Assembly (NCBI GenBank): GCA_014305025.1
Contig: JACRTY010000021.1
Location: 1-64,000, forward strand
DNA: 64,000 nucleotides
From: Candidatus Nyctobacter psychrophilus
Lineage (GTDB): Bacteria; Vulcanimicrobiota; Vulcanimicrobiia; Vulcanimicrobiales; Vulcanimicrobiaceae
Direction of reading: 5' to 3'
Position 1 is the stretch's first letter, and the number at the start of each line of letters is the position of its first letter. Below the pieces are notes generated by a model. The model saw only the letters and a list, made by a program, of their open reading frames with translations. It searched no databases and had not been told where the DNA came from. Position numbers and translations under genes: made by a program. Shown one piece after another: positions 15,523-24,216 of this stretch.

Positions 15523-16880
15523 GGCGCGGCAGCCTTCGCGTAGGGCGCCAAGGTTACGGTAGCGGGCGTCCGCCCCAAATACTTGCGGGCGACGGCGGCC
15601 ACGAACTCCGGTGTCAGCGCGTCGGCAATCGCGAAGTACCGGCCACGGTCACCGACCGCTCCTGGGGCGTAGGGGGGATTGCCCTCGACCGTGTACCAGC
15701 CGAAGCTGTCCGCCAACTGCAGCGGCGTCTGAAGGTCGTCGAGAAGATGGAATTCGAACGCCGCCCGGGCCGCCGCGAACGTCGCCGGCGGCAAGGGCTG
15801 CTGGACCGCAGCGATGGCGTCGGTAACAAGCTTGCGCACGCCCGTACCGTCATTGCCGCCGTAGGCGACGAACATCACGCCCGGGTCGTGTAAGGTGATG
15901 AAGCCACCGAGCAGGAGGGTGTTCGGGTAACGCCGCGCGGCCTGCGCGACCACGGTTCCGCTGTCGGCGCGGAACAGGTAGTCGGAGATGAAGTCCATCG
16001 CCGTTGCCTCGCGTTCGTCGGCGATCGGCGGACCGAGCCACCCGAAGCCCCCGGAACGTTGCACCGAGGCCAGCGTGGCTGGACTCGAGGCAGCACTGAT
16101 GCGCCCCACCAGCGGTGCTTCGGCCGACGCATCGAGTTCGTGGCGTCCCGTGGCCGCCGCTTGGGCGATGTTGGGGTCGACCGCTCCGCTCAGGACGAGG
16201 GTGGCGTTCGGCGAGCGAAAGGCCCGCAAGGCGAAACTTTGAACGTCGGGAAAGGCCAGCGCCGCCAGGGCTCGCGGGGGGGCCAAGGTCGGAAAATGCT
16301 GCGGCCCATCACTGAAGAGCTGCGCAAAGAGGGCGTCGCGCACGACCGTTTCCACGTCCACGCTGGCGAACAGCGCCTCGGCGGCGACGTCGCGCTGCGC
16401 CGACGTGAACCCGGCCTCGGTGAGCACGGGGGCGAAATAGGCCGTCGTCATCGTCTTGACGACATCGCCGGCGCTGGTCGCCGGAACGAGCGCCGACACT
16501 TCGAGCGAATCGCTGTACACCGTGATGAACAACCGGCCGCCGGCATCCGCAACGGTCTGGGCGAGCGACTTCCCAATGATCGGCTTGGACGCCGCCACCG
16601 CTTGGGCCGCAAGCCGCGCCAGACCGGGCTGGGCCTTGGCTCCGAAGCCGATGGACGGTGCGCGATACCACAACTCGACGGCCGCGAGCGGCGCCCCCTC
16701 GGTCGGCCGGACGATCGCCGTTCCGCCGGCGGGCAGGCGCGACACCGTCACCGCGCTGCCCAGATCGGGCAGTGCCGGGGCTGTGGCGCTGGGCGGAACC
16801 GCCGCCGCGGCGCCGGCGGCGACCATGATGAAGCCCGCGAGCAGCGCGCTCGCGCGAAGCAGCCCTCCGGCGGCGGTCAC
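15519..16880 (-). CDS. M16-family peptidase-like protein without zinc motif (2)
   Basis: Paralogue of the next gene with the same length (453 aa) and fold: a signal peptide (about residues 1-27), then the M16 N-terminal lobe (VELWYRAPSIGFGAKAQPGLARLAAQAV). In active enzymes the segment after GLA carries HxxEH; here it is RLAAQ, so zinc binding is not expected. The C-terminal lobe (LLDDLQTPLQLADSFGWYTV) is intact. ATGA overlaps at both ends couple it to ftsH upstream and the other M16-like gene downstream. This suggests a periplasmic complex made together with the membrane protease FtsH, function unknown. Confidence 0.8.
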   Translation of the reverse strand: MTAAGGLLRASALLAGFIMVAAGAAAAVPPSATAPALPDLGSAVTVSRLPAGGTAIVRPTEGAPLAAVELWYRAPSIGFGAKAQPGLARLAAQAVAASKPIIGKSLAQTVADAGGRLFITVYSDSLEVSALVPATSAGDVVKTMTTAYFAPVLTEAGFTSAQRDVAAEALFASVDVETVVRDALFAQLFSDGPQHFPTLAPPRALAALAFPDVQSFALRAFRSPNATLVLSGAVDPNIAQAAATGRHELDASAEAPLVGRISAASSPATLASVQRSGGFGWLGPPIADEREATAMDFISDYLFRADSGTVVAQAARRYPNTLLLGGFITLHDPGVMFVAYGGNDGTGVRKLVTDAIAAVQQPLPPATFAAARAAFEFHLLDDLQTPLQLADSFGWYTVEGNPPYAPGAVGDRGRYFAIADALTPEFVAAVARKYLGRTPATVTLAPYAKAAAP

Positions 16881-18811
16881 GCCGGTTCCGGCGAAATGTT
16901 GGGCGGTAAGCGCTTGGGCTTTTCGGCGCGCTGCGGTTCCGGCGGCTCGTAGGGTGCGGCCGCAGCCTTGGGAGGCGCCTTGTCCCCGTCATCGGACTTA
17001 TACGGCAAGTCGTTGAGAATCGCGACGACTTCGTCGGTGTCGACCGTCTCGTGTTCCATCAGGGACGCGACCATGCGCTCCACCTTTTTCCAGTTGTCCT
17101 TGAGCAATTGGGTCGCGTTACTGTAGCAGTTTTCAATGATCTTGCGCACTTCGGCGTCGATCTTGCCGGCGATCTCCTCGGAATAATTCCGCTCTTCACC
17201 GAAGTCGCGGCCGAGAAAGACTTGGTGGTTGCCGCGGCCGTATTGAATCGGCCCCAACGTATCGGACATGCCGTACTGGGTGACCATCCGACGCGCGAGT
17301 TCGGTGGCCTTCTCGAAATCGTTGGACGCGCCGGTCGTCACGTCGCCGAACTTGATCTCTTCGGAGATGCGGCCCGAGAGCGCCATCGTGATCTGCGCGA
17401 GCAACTCGTTCTTCGTGCGCGAATGGCGGTCTTCGTCGGGCAACGACCACGTGATCCCCAGCGCCATGCCGCGCGGAATGATCGTGACCTTGTGCACCGG
17501 ATCGGCGTTGGGCAGCAGGCCCCCCACGATCGCGTGCCCCGATTCGTGATACGCCGTATTCTCTTTTTCTTTCTGGCTCATCACGAGGGACTTGCGCTCC
17601 GGGCCGGCCACGACACGGTCGATCGCTTCCTCGCAATCGTTCATTTCGATGATCGACTTGTTCTTACGAGCCGCCAGCAGCGCCGCTTCGTTGAGCAGAT
17701 TCTCCAGGTCGGCGCCGGAGAACCCGGGCGTGCGCCGCGCCAACGTTTCGAGTGAGATCTCTTTGGAGAGCGGCTTGTTCTTGGCGTGGACGCCGAGGAT
17801 CGCTTGGCGGCCTTTGACGTCGGCGCGGTCGACGACGATCTGTCGGTCGAAACGGCCCGGACGCAGCAGCGCCGGATCGAGCACGTCGGGCCGGTTGGTC
17901 GCCGCGATCAAGATTACGCCCGTGTTCTGATCGAAGCCGTCCATTTCGACGAGCAATTGGTTGAGCGTCTGTTCGCGCTCGTCGTGACCGCCGCCGAGCC
18001 CGGCGCCGCGTTGGCGGCCGACCGCGTCGATCTCGTCGATGAAGATGATGCAGGGCGCGCTCTTTTTGGCCTGCTCGAAGAGATCGCGTACGCGGCTCGC
18101 GCCCACGCCGACGAACATCTCGACGAAATCCGAACCCGAGATCGAGAAAAACGGCACGCCTGCCTCACCAGCGATCGCCCGGGCGAGCAACGTTTTCCCT
18201 GAGCCCGGCGGGCCGAGCAAGAGGACGCCCTTGGGAATCCGCGCACCGAGGGCCTGAAACTTCTTGGGGAACTTCAGGAACTCGACGACCTCGCCCAGCT
18301 CTTCCTTTGCTTCCTCGATGCCGGCAACGTCGTTGAACGTGACCTTGGGCCGGTTCTCCGAAAGCAGCTTCGCGCGCGAGCGTCCGAACGACAACGCTTG
18401 GCTGCCGCCACTTTGGGCTTGGCGCAGAATGAACAGCAGGAGCAGCGCCATCAGGGCGATCGGCAAGAATTGGAACAGCATGCTGACGAACGGCGTGCTT
18501 TGCGGGTTTTCGAACGTGACGTTGGCACCGTGTTTTTGCAAGGCAGCGCCGATGTCGTCGGAATTGCCGACGGTCGTCGTGAACTTCGTATCGCCGCTGG
18601 GGATGGCGGCGATCGGATGCTTCAACTCGCCCGCGATGTCGTGCCCGGTGATCGTGGCCTGCCCGATGTTGTTGCCGTTGAGCGCCCCGATGAACTGCGA
18701 ATACGTCAGTTTGGTCGGGGGAGTCTGGTTGAGCACCAGCCGATCGACGATGAAGATGACGATGATGAAGATGAAGAGGACGACGACGATCGATCTGACG
18801 TGTTTGCCCAA
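16877..18811 (-). CDS. ftsH: ATP-dependent zinc metalloprotease FtsH
   Basis: Membrane-bound hexameric AAA+ protease that degrades misfolded and short-lived membrane and cytosolic proteins. The order is an N-terminal membrane helix, a periplasmic domain of about 70 residues, a second helix ([15 protein letters not shown]), the AAA domain with Walker A GPPGSGKT and Walker [10 protein letters not shown], the second region of homology ([19 protein letters not shown]), and the peptidase domain with HESGH. It has 644 residues. The start is TTG at 18811 with AAGGGA upstream. The tail is Pro/Lys-rich. It is coupled by ATGA to the M16-like gene. Confidence 0.97.
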   Translation of the reverse strand: MGKHVRSIVVVLFIFIIVIFIVDRLVLNQTPPTKLTYSQFIGALNGNNIGQATITGHDIAGELKHPIAAIPSGDTKFTTTVGNSDDIGAALQKHGANVTFENPQSTPFVSMLFQFLPIALMALLLLFILRQAQSGGSQALSFGRSRAKLLSENRPKVTFNDVAGIEEAKEELGEVVEFLKFPKKFQALGARIPKGVLLLGPPGSGKTLLARAIAGEAGVPFFSISGSDFVEMFVGVGASRVRDLFEQAKKSAPCIIFIDEIDAVGRQRGAGLGGGHDEREQTLNQLLVEMDGFDQNTGVILIAATNRPDVLDPALLRPGRFDRQIVVDRADVKGRQAILGVHAKNKPLSKEISLETLARRTPGFSGADLENLLNEAALLAARKNKSIIEMNDCEEAIDRVVAGPERKSLVMSQKEKENTAYHESGHAIVGGLLPNADPVHKVTIIPRGMALGITWSLPDEDRHSRTKNELLAQITMALSGRISEEIKFGDVTTGASNDFEKATELARRMVTQYGMSDTLGPIQYGRGNHQVFLGRDFGEERNYSEEIAGKIDAEVRKIIENCYSNATQLLKDNWKKVERMVASLMEHETVDTDEVVAILNDLPYKSDDGDKAPPKAAAAPYEPPEPQRAEKPKRLPPNISPEPA

Positions 18812-19075
18812 CGTGTTGCTTCCCTTACTCCCTGCGGTCGCTGCTCGAGCCCGCTCGAGGCGGCGGCCGAAGATGCATGTCCCGTTTTTCCCCTATTTGA
18901 ACGACAGGCGCCGGCGGTCGGACGGCCGGTCGGCCGAGACGGGGGAAAGCGCGCTTTTTCTGGGTAGTCGCTCCTCTTTACTCCATCGGCAGCCGGCGCG
19001 GTTCCCCGAGTGGAAGCGGCACCGTCGCGACGAGGAGTTGCTGCTCTCACAACACCCCTTTGGGTGCAGGCGGAT
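18812..19075. other. Intergenic region between tilS and ftsH
   Basis: This 264-bp stretch contains no credible gene. On the minus strand it begins with a weak hairpin (CACCC/GGGTG, 19053-19066) just after the tilS stop and ends with the ribosome-binding site of ftsH. It holds GC-rich inverted repeats around 18908-18945 and the palindrome AAAGCGCGCTTT. It probably carries the ftsH promoter, but no convincing -35/-10 pair could be picked. Confidence 0.4.
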
Positions 19076-19894
19076 TCAGCCGCGCGACGCCTTCTCGATC
19101 GTTTGGGCCGCGGCGTCGAGCCGTTCGAAGGTCAGCTCTCCGGCGCGCCCATCGGCGCTCAACTCGCGCCGCAGCCGCTCGCGCAGGAGCGCCCGCGGTA
19201 CGGCTTCGCGCTCTTGCCGGACGATCGTCGCGCAGCGTGCCACGGCGGCGTCGAGATGCGGAAAGGCCGTGCGCAACTCCCCGAGCGCTGCCCGCACGGC
19301 GTTGCGGCGGTACGCCCGATCGGCGTTGTGGGGATCCAGCGCGAAGGGCAGCCGGCGGCGCAGCAGATACGCGCGCAACTCTGTGGGTTCGATGGCGAGC
19401 AGCGGGCGGACGAGCGTCACTCCCGGCGCGAGATCGCGCTTGCTTTGCATGCCGCCCAGACCCCTGGGACCCGCCCCGCGGAAGAGGGCCAGCAGCACGC
19501 TTTCGGTTTGATCTCGCGCGTGGTGAGCCGTGAAGATCCGCACCGCACCGACGCGTTGCGCAATTGCGACGAGCGCTGCGTAACGCTCGTCGCGCAGACG
19601 CGCTTCGGCATGCGAGCCGGCCGGGAGCGAGACGCTGATTGTACGCGCGCTCAAGGCGGTTCCCAGTGCCAGTGCAACGGCTTCGTCTTGCCAGGCACCG
19701 GCGCGGACCGCGTGGTTGACGTGCGCCAACACGATCCGCGCGCCGGCGTCGCCCGCGGCACGGGCCAGCAACGCCGCCAGCGCCCCGCTGTCGCTGCCGC
19801 CCGAAGCCGCGGCGACGACGACTTCGCCCGGCGCAAGCGCCGCTTCGTCGGCAACGCGTTTCTCAAGCGAGCGTTCGGGTTTAGCGCCCCTCAT
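19076..19894 (-). CDS. tilS: tRNA(Ile)-lysidine synthase TilS (short form)
   Basis: ATP-dependent enzyme that converts the wobble cytidine of tRNA-Ile(CAU) to lysidine, so that it reads AUA. The PP-loop is SGGSDSGALAALL near residue 35, followed by HARDQTESVLLALFRGAG and RPLLAIEPTELRAYL, as in the family. At 272 residues it lacks the C-terminal domains of the E. coli enzyme (432 aa), like several short orthologues. ATG 19894 overlaps the smpB stop by 4 bp; a longer frame to 19963 lies inside smpB. Confidence 0.92.
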   Translation of the reverse strand: MRGAKPERSLEKRVADEAALAPGEVVVAAASGGSDSGALAALLARAAGDAGARIVLAHVNHAVRAGAWQDEAVALALGTALSARTISVSLPAGSHAEARLRDERYAALVAIAQRVGAVRIFTAHHARDQTESVLLALFRGAGPRGLGGMQSKRDLAPGVTLVRPLLAIEPTELRAYLLRRRLPFALDPHNADRAYRRNAVRAALGELRTAFPHLDAAVARCATIVRQEREAVPRALLRERLRRELSADGRAGELTFERLDAAAQTIEKASRG

Positions 19895-20382
19895 CGTTCG
19901 GCCAGCGCCCGCGCGATGTCGCGCCGGACGTCGCGCTCGCGCTCTTCGCGGCGCTTGTCCCACAGCTTTTTGCCGCGCGCTAGGGCGATCTCGACTTTCG
20001 CGCGCCCGCGCTTGAAGTACAGGCGGGTCGGGACGAGCGTGAGACCCTTTTCGGAAATGCGCCCGGCAAGCCGGTCGATGTCTTTGCGATGCAGGAGCAG
20101 TTTGCGCGGCCGGTTGGGCTCGACGTTCGAGAAGCTGCCTTCTTTATAGGGAGGAACGTGCATCGACAGCAACCACAGTTCGCCATCGCGAATGCGCGCG
20201 TACGCTTCGGCGATGCTGATCTTGCCGGTGCGGATGCTTTTGATCTCGGTGCCGGTCAACACGATGCCCGCTTCCATGCGCTCCAGGAACTCGTACTCGA
20301 AGCGGGCGCGCCGGTTGTCGATCGCCGGCGTGGCTGCCGGTGCTTTAGCCGGAACCGCGGCTTTGGCGCGTGACTTAGGCAC
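19891..20382 (-). CDS. smpB: SsrA-binding protein SmpB
   Basis: Partner of tmRNA in trans-translation, which rescues stalled ribosomes and tags the nascent chain for proteolysis. After an Ala/Lys-rich N-terminal extension of about 20 residues, the beta-barrel core is clear: RRARFEYEFLERMEAGIVLTGTEIKSIR, SFSNVEPNRPRKLLLHRKDI and YFKRGRAKVEIALARGKKLWDKR. The basic C-terminal tail is typical. Neither end leaves space: it overlaps the thioesterase gene by 8 bp and tilS by 4 bp. The tmRNA gene itself was not found in this window. Confidence 0.96.
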   Translation of the reverse strand: MPKSRAKAAVPAKAPAATPAIDNRRARFEYEFLERMEAGIVLTGTEIKSIRTGKISIAEAYARIRDGELWLLSMHVPPYKEGSFSNVEPNRPRKLLLHRKDIDRLAGRISEKGLTLVPTRLYFKRGRAKVEIALARGKKLWDKRREERERDVRRDIARALAER

Positions 20383-20812
20383 CTAAGCGTTCTCCGGGCT
20401 CGAGCGTGCCGCGCGCGACGAAGCGGCCTTCTCCCGTCGCCAGGATCGTTCCGTCGCCGCCGGCAACCGTCGCCGCGACGCCCAGAACGTTACGGCGTTG
20501 CCACAGCACCCATCCGCGCACGAGCAGCGGCGCATCGATCGGAACCGCTCGGCGGAAGCGCATCTTCAAATGCGCCGTGACGCCCACGATGCCGCGCGCA
20601 CCGGCCGCATAGGCCATCGCCTCGTCGAGCAGCAGCCCGACGATGCCGCCGTGCACGACCCCGCGCCAGCCCTGATACGTGCGCCCGATCGTGACGCGGC
20701 TTTCGATGCAGTCGTCGTCGGCGGCGGCGAACTCCATGTGCAGGCCGACCTCGGAGTGCCGCCCGCAGCCGATGTAAAAGCCGTCGTCGACCGGTTTGAC
20801 GAGATCGCTCAC
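20375..20812 (-). CDS. PaaI-family hotdog-fold thioesterase
   Basis: Small cytosolic acyl-CoA thioesterase-like protein, 145 residues. The family motif is VVHGGIVGLLLDEAMAYAA, with the hotdog helix, followed by strands of the 4HBT type (LKMRFRRAVPIDAPLLVRGWV). The substrate cannot be inferred. The ATGA overlap with the upstream TPR gene and the 8-bp overlap with smpB place it in a tightly packed operon. Confidence 0.85.
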   Translation of the reverse strand: MSDLVKPVDDGFYIGCGRHSEVGLHMEFAAADDDCIESRVTIGRTYQGWRGVVHGGIVGLLLDEAMAYAAGARGIVGVTAHLKMRFRRAVPIDAPLLVRGWVLWQRRNVLGVAATVAGGDGTILATGEGRFVARGTLEPGERLGA

Positions 20813-21756
20813 TGAGGGGCAGCGCTACGCCCGGGACTCGGGCTCGGCACGGCATCGCGTACCTTCGCCAGCAAAGTGCGAGCGTAGATCGTATCGACGT
20901 CGGCCGCCAGCGCGGCGGCCAGTTCGCTCTTGGCATCGGCATAGCGGCGCTCGTCGATTTCGATGCGCGCGATTAGCGTGTAGCCGTGTTGCCCCGCTTC
21001 GCCGACGTGGCTACGATCGAGCGCGATGCCCCGCTGCAGATACGCGATGGCCGCATCGTTCTGATGCAGATCGCTCAACAGCGAGCCGATGTGGAAATCG
21101 ATGTCCGCGTACTGCGGCACGAGGTTGGGGATGTCGATCACGTACGACAGTCCCCGCCGTGGGTCGTGCAGGTCCGTTTGGTAGAGCTCTCCGAGATACT
21201 CGCGCGCGAGCACCTCATTGGGATCGGCGCGTAGGGCGCGCAAGAACTCGACTTTTGAGCGATTGGTCGAACGATCGTCGAACCGCATGATGCCCAAGCC
21301 GACGTGGGCACCGGCGGCAGCGGAATCGAGCATGACGGCGGCATTGAACTCATCACGCGCGTCTTGGCTGCGGTCGCGTCCGGCGCGCGAAGCGAACAGG
21401 TACGCGAACCCGAGGCGCAGATGGTTGACGTAGCTTTTCGGGTCGTCTGCGACGGCGTCTTCGGCCGCGTTGACGACCGCGTCGAGCGCGCCCAAGCGAT
21501 GCGCCGCCGACGCGTCAAGGAAGGCGATCGCCAGCGCGTTGTCGGGAACGATCTGGAGGGCGCGTTCGAAGGCGGTCTGGCCTTGCGCGAAACGCTCGGC
21601 GTAGAAATCGTTGAGACCGGCACCCAGCGCGCTCGCGAAACGCGCGTCGGCATAGTCGTTGCGCTCGGGCCGCTGCGTTGCCGGCGCCGGTACGTGCGCG
21701 GCGACGACAGCGCAGCACAGGAGCGCGGTCCACAGCGGTGCGCGGCGCGGATTCAT
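20809..21756 (-). CDS. Secreted TPR-repeat protein
   Basis: The ATG at 21756 overlaps the stop of the metallophosphoesterase gene by ATGA and starts a signal peptide (PLWTALLCCAVVAAHVPA). The mature part (about 290 residues) contains degenerate tetratricopeptide repeats, for example the segments around FAQGQTAFERALQIVPDN and DVIPNL-like linkers between helices. Probably periplasmic and a protein-interaction scaffold. The same frame is open much further upstream to 22566, but that is the shadow of the neighbouring gene. Function unknown. Confidence 0.75.
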   Translation of the reverse strand: MNPRRAPLWTALLCCAVVAAHVPAPATQRPERNDYADARFASALGAGLNDFYAERFAQGQTAFERALQIVPDNALAIAFLDASAAHRLGALDAVVNAAEDAVADDPKSYVNHLRLGFAYLFASRAGRDRSQDARDEFNAAVMLDSAAAGAHVGLGIMRFDDRSTNRSKVEFLRALRADPNEVLAREYLGELYQTDLHDPRRGLSYVIDIPNLVPQYADIDFHIGSLLSDLHQNDAAIAYLQRGIALDRSHVGEAGQHGYTLIARIEIDERRYADAKSELAAALAADVDTIYARTLLAKVRDAVPSPSPGRSAAPQ

Positions 21757-22478
21757 CGTCCCAACTTCAACCGGCGTGCGCACACCGCGGGAAGGTGCGC
21801 CGCGGCAATCTTTTCCTGGACGCTCGCGATCGGGTAGGCGACACGCTGCCACTCGATCGTGTGCCTGTCGGGATCGTAGAAAACGAAGGATGCTTCGGGA
21901 TTGAGGTCGCGCGGTTGTCCGACGCTGCCGACGTTGACGATGTACCGGCGGCCCTCTTCGAGCACCAGCCGCCCGCCATGCTGGCGGTGTTCGTGCGCGA
22001 TCGTACCGGCCACGGTGCACTCGTAGTATTCGGCGACGTGGGTGTGTCCGACCAGAATCAGCGGCGCGTCGGTCGCGCCAAACGCGGCAGCCGCTTCCTC
22101 TTTGTCCAGAATGTAAGCGAAGTACCGCACGGGCGCGCCGTGCACCATCAGAAACGCCGGTTGGCGGATCTCGTACGAGAGCGAGTCGAGCCAAGCCGCG
22201 TGCTCGGGTTCGAGCACGCCACGCGTCCACTCGAGCGCGACGCGCGCCGCGTCGTTGAAGTATTCCAGTCCGTGGCCGTCGACGGCGGCCACGTCGTGGT
22301 TGCCGAGCACGGTCAATGCGCCGCGTGCACGCAGCATCGCGATGCAGGCGTTGGGATCCGGACCGTAGCCGACGATGTCGCCCAAACACAGCAGCACGTC
22401 CGAGGGCGCAACGGCGTCGAGCACGGCTCCCAGCGCATCGAGGTTGCCGTGCACGTCGGAGAGGACGGCATACCTCAC
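21753..22478 (-). CDS. Metallophosphoesterase (YfcE/MJ0936-like)
   Basis: Cytosolic calcineurin-like phosphoesterase with the full set of metal motifs in order: DVHGN (residues 8-12), GDIVGYGP, GNHD, VHGAP, GHTH and NVGSVGQPRD. It has 241 residues, a complete single domain. Relatives hydrolyse phosphodiesters or phosphoproteins, often with unknown natural substrate. ATGA overlaps at both ends couple it to hisC and the TPR gene. Confidence 0.9.
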   Translation of the reverse strand: MRYAVLSDVHGNLDALGAVLDAVAPSDVLLCLGDIVGYGPDPNACIAMLRARGALTVLGNHDVAAVDGHGLEYFNDAARVALEWTRGVLEPEHAAWLDSLSYEIRQPAFLMVHGAPVRYFAYILDKEEAAAAFGATDAPLILVGHTHVAEYYECTVAGTIAHEHRQHGGRLVLEEGRRYIVNVGSVGQPRDLNPEASFVFYDPDRHTIEWQRVAYPIASVQEKIAAAHLPAVCARRLKLGR

Positions 22479-23653
22479 GAAACGGCGACGTCCCCTTCAG
22501 TCCGGTTCCCGAGCGTAGCGCCGGGAACCGTCCGGTTCCCAAACGTAGCGCCGGGGGACAGCGCATGCAACGCCGCGGTAAATGCTGCGCCGAAACGCGC
22601 GCGCTCTTCTGCTGTTCCGACCGTCACGCGAATGAATCCGTCCAGCGGCGGGGCGCCGGGCTTGCGGACGAACACCGCGCGGCGAAGCAGTTCGGCGACC
22701 ATCGCTTCGGCGCGTTCCCGCGAACCGATGTCGATGCAGACGAAGTTGGTGCGCGAGGGTAGCGTGCGTAGTCCAAGCGACGCGGCCAGCGCGTGGTACT
22801 CGTCACGTCCGCGGGCGACTTCGGCGACGACGTCGCGGATGAACCGCTCATCGTGCAACGCTGCGAGCGCGCCGATTTGGCCCGTTCGGTTGACGCCGAA
22901 CTGAAGGCGAATCTTGCCGAACGTTGCGATGATCTCGCGCGCGCCCAGCGCATAGCCGACGCGCGCGCCCGCGAGCCCGTACGCTTTCGAAAACGTACGC
23001 AGGCGCACCACGCGTGGGTCAGTCTCCATTGCGGGTAGCTCTGCGGTTGCGACGAAATCGGCGTACGCTTCGTCGAGCACCAGCAAACAGTCATCCGGCA
23101 GTGCGGCACGAAACGCGGCGACGGCGCTCCGCTCGACGAACGTGCCGCTCGGGTTATCGGGATTGGCGAGATACGCGGCGCGAGCGCCGGTCTCATGCGC
23201 GCGCCGCGCGAGTGCTTCCAGCTGCACCGTGCCGTCGCTGTGGTACGGCACGGTTTCGAGTCGCGCGCCGTAGCCGAGTACGTGATATGCGTAGGTCGGA
23301 TACGTCCCCAGCGTCGCTACGGATACGTCGCCGAGGTCCAGGTACGCGCGGACGACCAAACCCATCAAGTCGTCGATGCCCGCACCGACGGCGAGCCCTT
23401 CGAGCGTGCAGCCGTGACGCGCCGCGAGCGCTTCGCGCAGATCCATCGATTCGGGATCGCCGTACCAGGACGTGCGGGCGACCGCGGCTTGCATCGCAGC
23501 GAGCGCCGCCGGCGGCGGCCCGAACGCGCTTTCGTTGGCCCCGAGTCGCAAGAGGGCGGTGTGGCCGCCGAGTTTCGCAAGTTCTTCGGGGGCGATGAAC
23601 GGGCGCGACTCCGGCAGCGCGGCGATGGCCGCGGTTGGTTGCGGAGACGTCAC
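22475..23653 (-). CDS. hisC: Histidinol-phosphate aminotransferase-like PLP enzyme
   Basis: Fold-type I aminotransferase. Histidine biosynthesis is the usual role, though broad-specificity HisC paralogues are common. Signatures are LRLGANESAFGPPPAAL, the substrate/PLP segment AYLANPDNPSGT, DEAYADF, and the PLP-binding lysine in RTFSKAYGLAGARVGYALG. No other his genes are present in the window. The last about 25 residues contain a duplicated decapeptide (PGATFGNRTV/PGATLGNRTE) encoded by a 30-bp tandem repeat, not a normal family tail. ATGA overlaps on both sides. Confidence 0.88.
   Translation of the reverse strand: MTSPQPTAAIAALPESRPFIAPEELAKLGGHTALLRLGANESAFGPPPAALAAMQAAVARTSWYGDPESMDLREALAARHGCTLEGLAVGAGIDDLMGLVVRAYLDLGDVSVATLGTYPTYAYHVLGYGARLETVPYHSDGTVQLEALARRAHETGARAAYLANPDNPSGTFVERSAVAAFRAALPDDCLLVLDEAYADFVATAELPAMETDPRVVRLRTFSKAYGLAGARVGYALGAREIIATFGKIRLQFGVNRTGQIGALAALHDERFIRDVVAEVARGRDEYHALAASLGLRTLPSRTNFVCIDIGSRERAEAMVAELLRRAVFVRKPGAPPLDGFIRVTVGTAEERARFGAAFTAALHALSPGATFGNRTVPGATLGNRTEGDVAVS
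22501..22557. repeat. 30-bp tandem repeat in the 3' end of hisC
   Basis: Two copies (22501-22530 and 22531-22557) share TCCGGTTCCC.A.CGTAGCG followed by CCGGG. Within a copy, GGTTCCC and GGGAACC can pair as a hairpin, so it looks like a REP-type palindromic element. Because the unit is 30 bp, it is read in frame as a ten-residue repeat and appears to have been inserted into, or to have replaced, the end of the gene without breaking the coupling to the next one. Confidence 0.7.
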
Positions 23654-24216
23654 GAGCCGACGCGAATCCGATCGACGATCGTGCGTACGCCGCCGGTCTT
23701 GCGCGCGGTCTCGAGCATGGCTGCCTTGAGTCCCCCATTGGCCGCCGTACCGCCGAGCGTGACGACTCCGTCGTGCGCTGCGACTCGTAACCGCAAGCCG
23801 CTAGCGCCGAGCTGTGCCGCGAGATTTGCGCGTACCGCCGCAACGAGCGCAAAATCGCGCACCGTTTCGCGCGGCGTTGCCAGTGCCCGATCGATGCTCA
23901 GGCGCGAGTCGACCGCACGAACGCCCGGCGTATCCCGGACCGCGACGATGTATTTGGCGCGCGTCGCCATGCTTGCGACCTTGCCGCTCAGGCGCACGTT
24001 GCCGGCGTGCACGCCGAGCGCCACGTGCAGCGCGGAATTGGGGTCGATGCCGACCAACCGCGCCTCGACTTGCGCCGCGAGCGCCCCGTCGGCGACAAGT
24101 TGCGGAGCCTGCGATGCGACGGAATTCAGCGCGCGGTCGGCGGAGTTCTGAACCTGCTGCGACGTGCACGCGCACAGCGCGGCGAATCCGAGTACAGCGA
24201 GCAACGTCCGGACCAT
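23650..24216 (-). CDS. BON-domain lipoprotein
   Basis: A signal peptide ends in a lipobox-like LCAC at residues 14-17, so the mature protein should be lipid-anchored. Two BON domains follow (about residues 45-115 and 120-188), with patterns such as LHVALGVHAGNVRLSGKV and LRLRVAAHDGVVTLGGTA. BON proteins bind phospholipid and stabilise the envelope, as OsmY and DolP do. ATG 24216 shares one base with the moeA stop and the stop overlaps hisC, so it sits in a coupled operon. Its link to the cofactor gene moeA is probably positional only. Confidence 0.85.
   Translation of the reverse strand: MVRTLLAVLGFAALCACTSQQVQNSADRALNSVASQAPQLVADGALAAQVEARLVGIDPNSALHVALGVHAGNVRLSGKVASMATRAKYIVAVRDTPGVRAVDSRLSIDRALATPRETVRDFALVAAVRANLAAQLGASGLRLRVAAHDGVVTLGGTAANGGLKAAMLETARKTGGVRTIVDRIRVGS

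Noticed and set aside
19053-19066. Intrinsic terminator after tilS
   Set aside because: The 5-bp CACCC/GGGTG hairpin has no T-run and is too weak.
20809-22566. 585-residue minus-strand frame
   Set aside because: Only the last 315 residues are a real TPR protein starting at 21756; the N-terminal part is the wrong-frame reading of the metallophosphoesterase gene.
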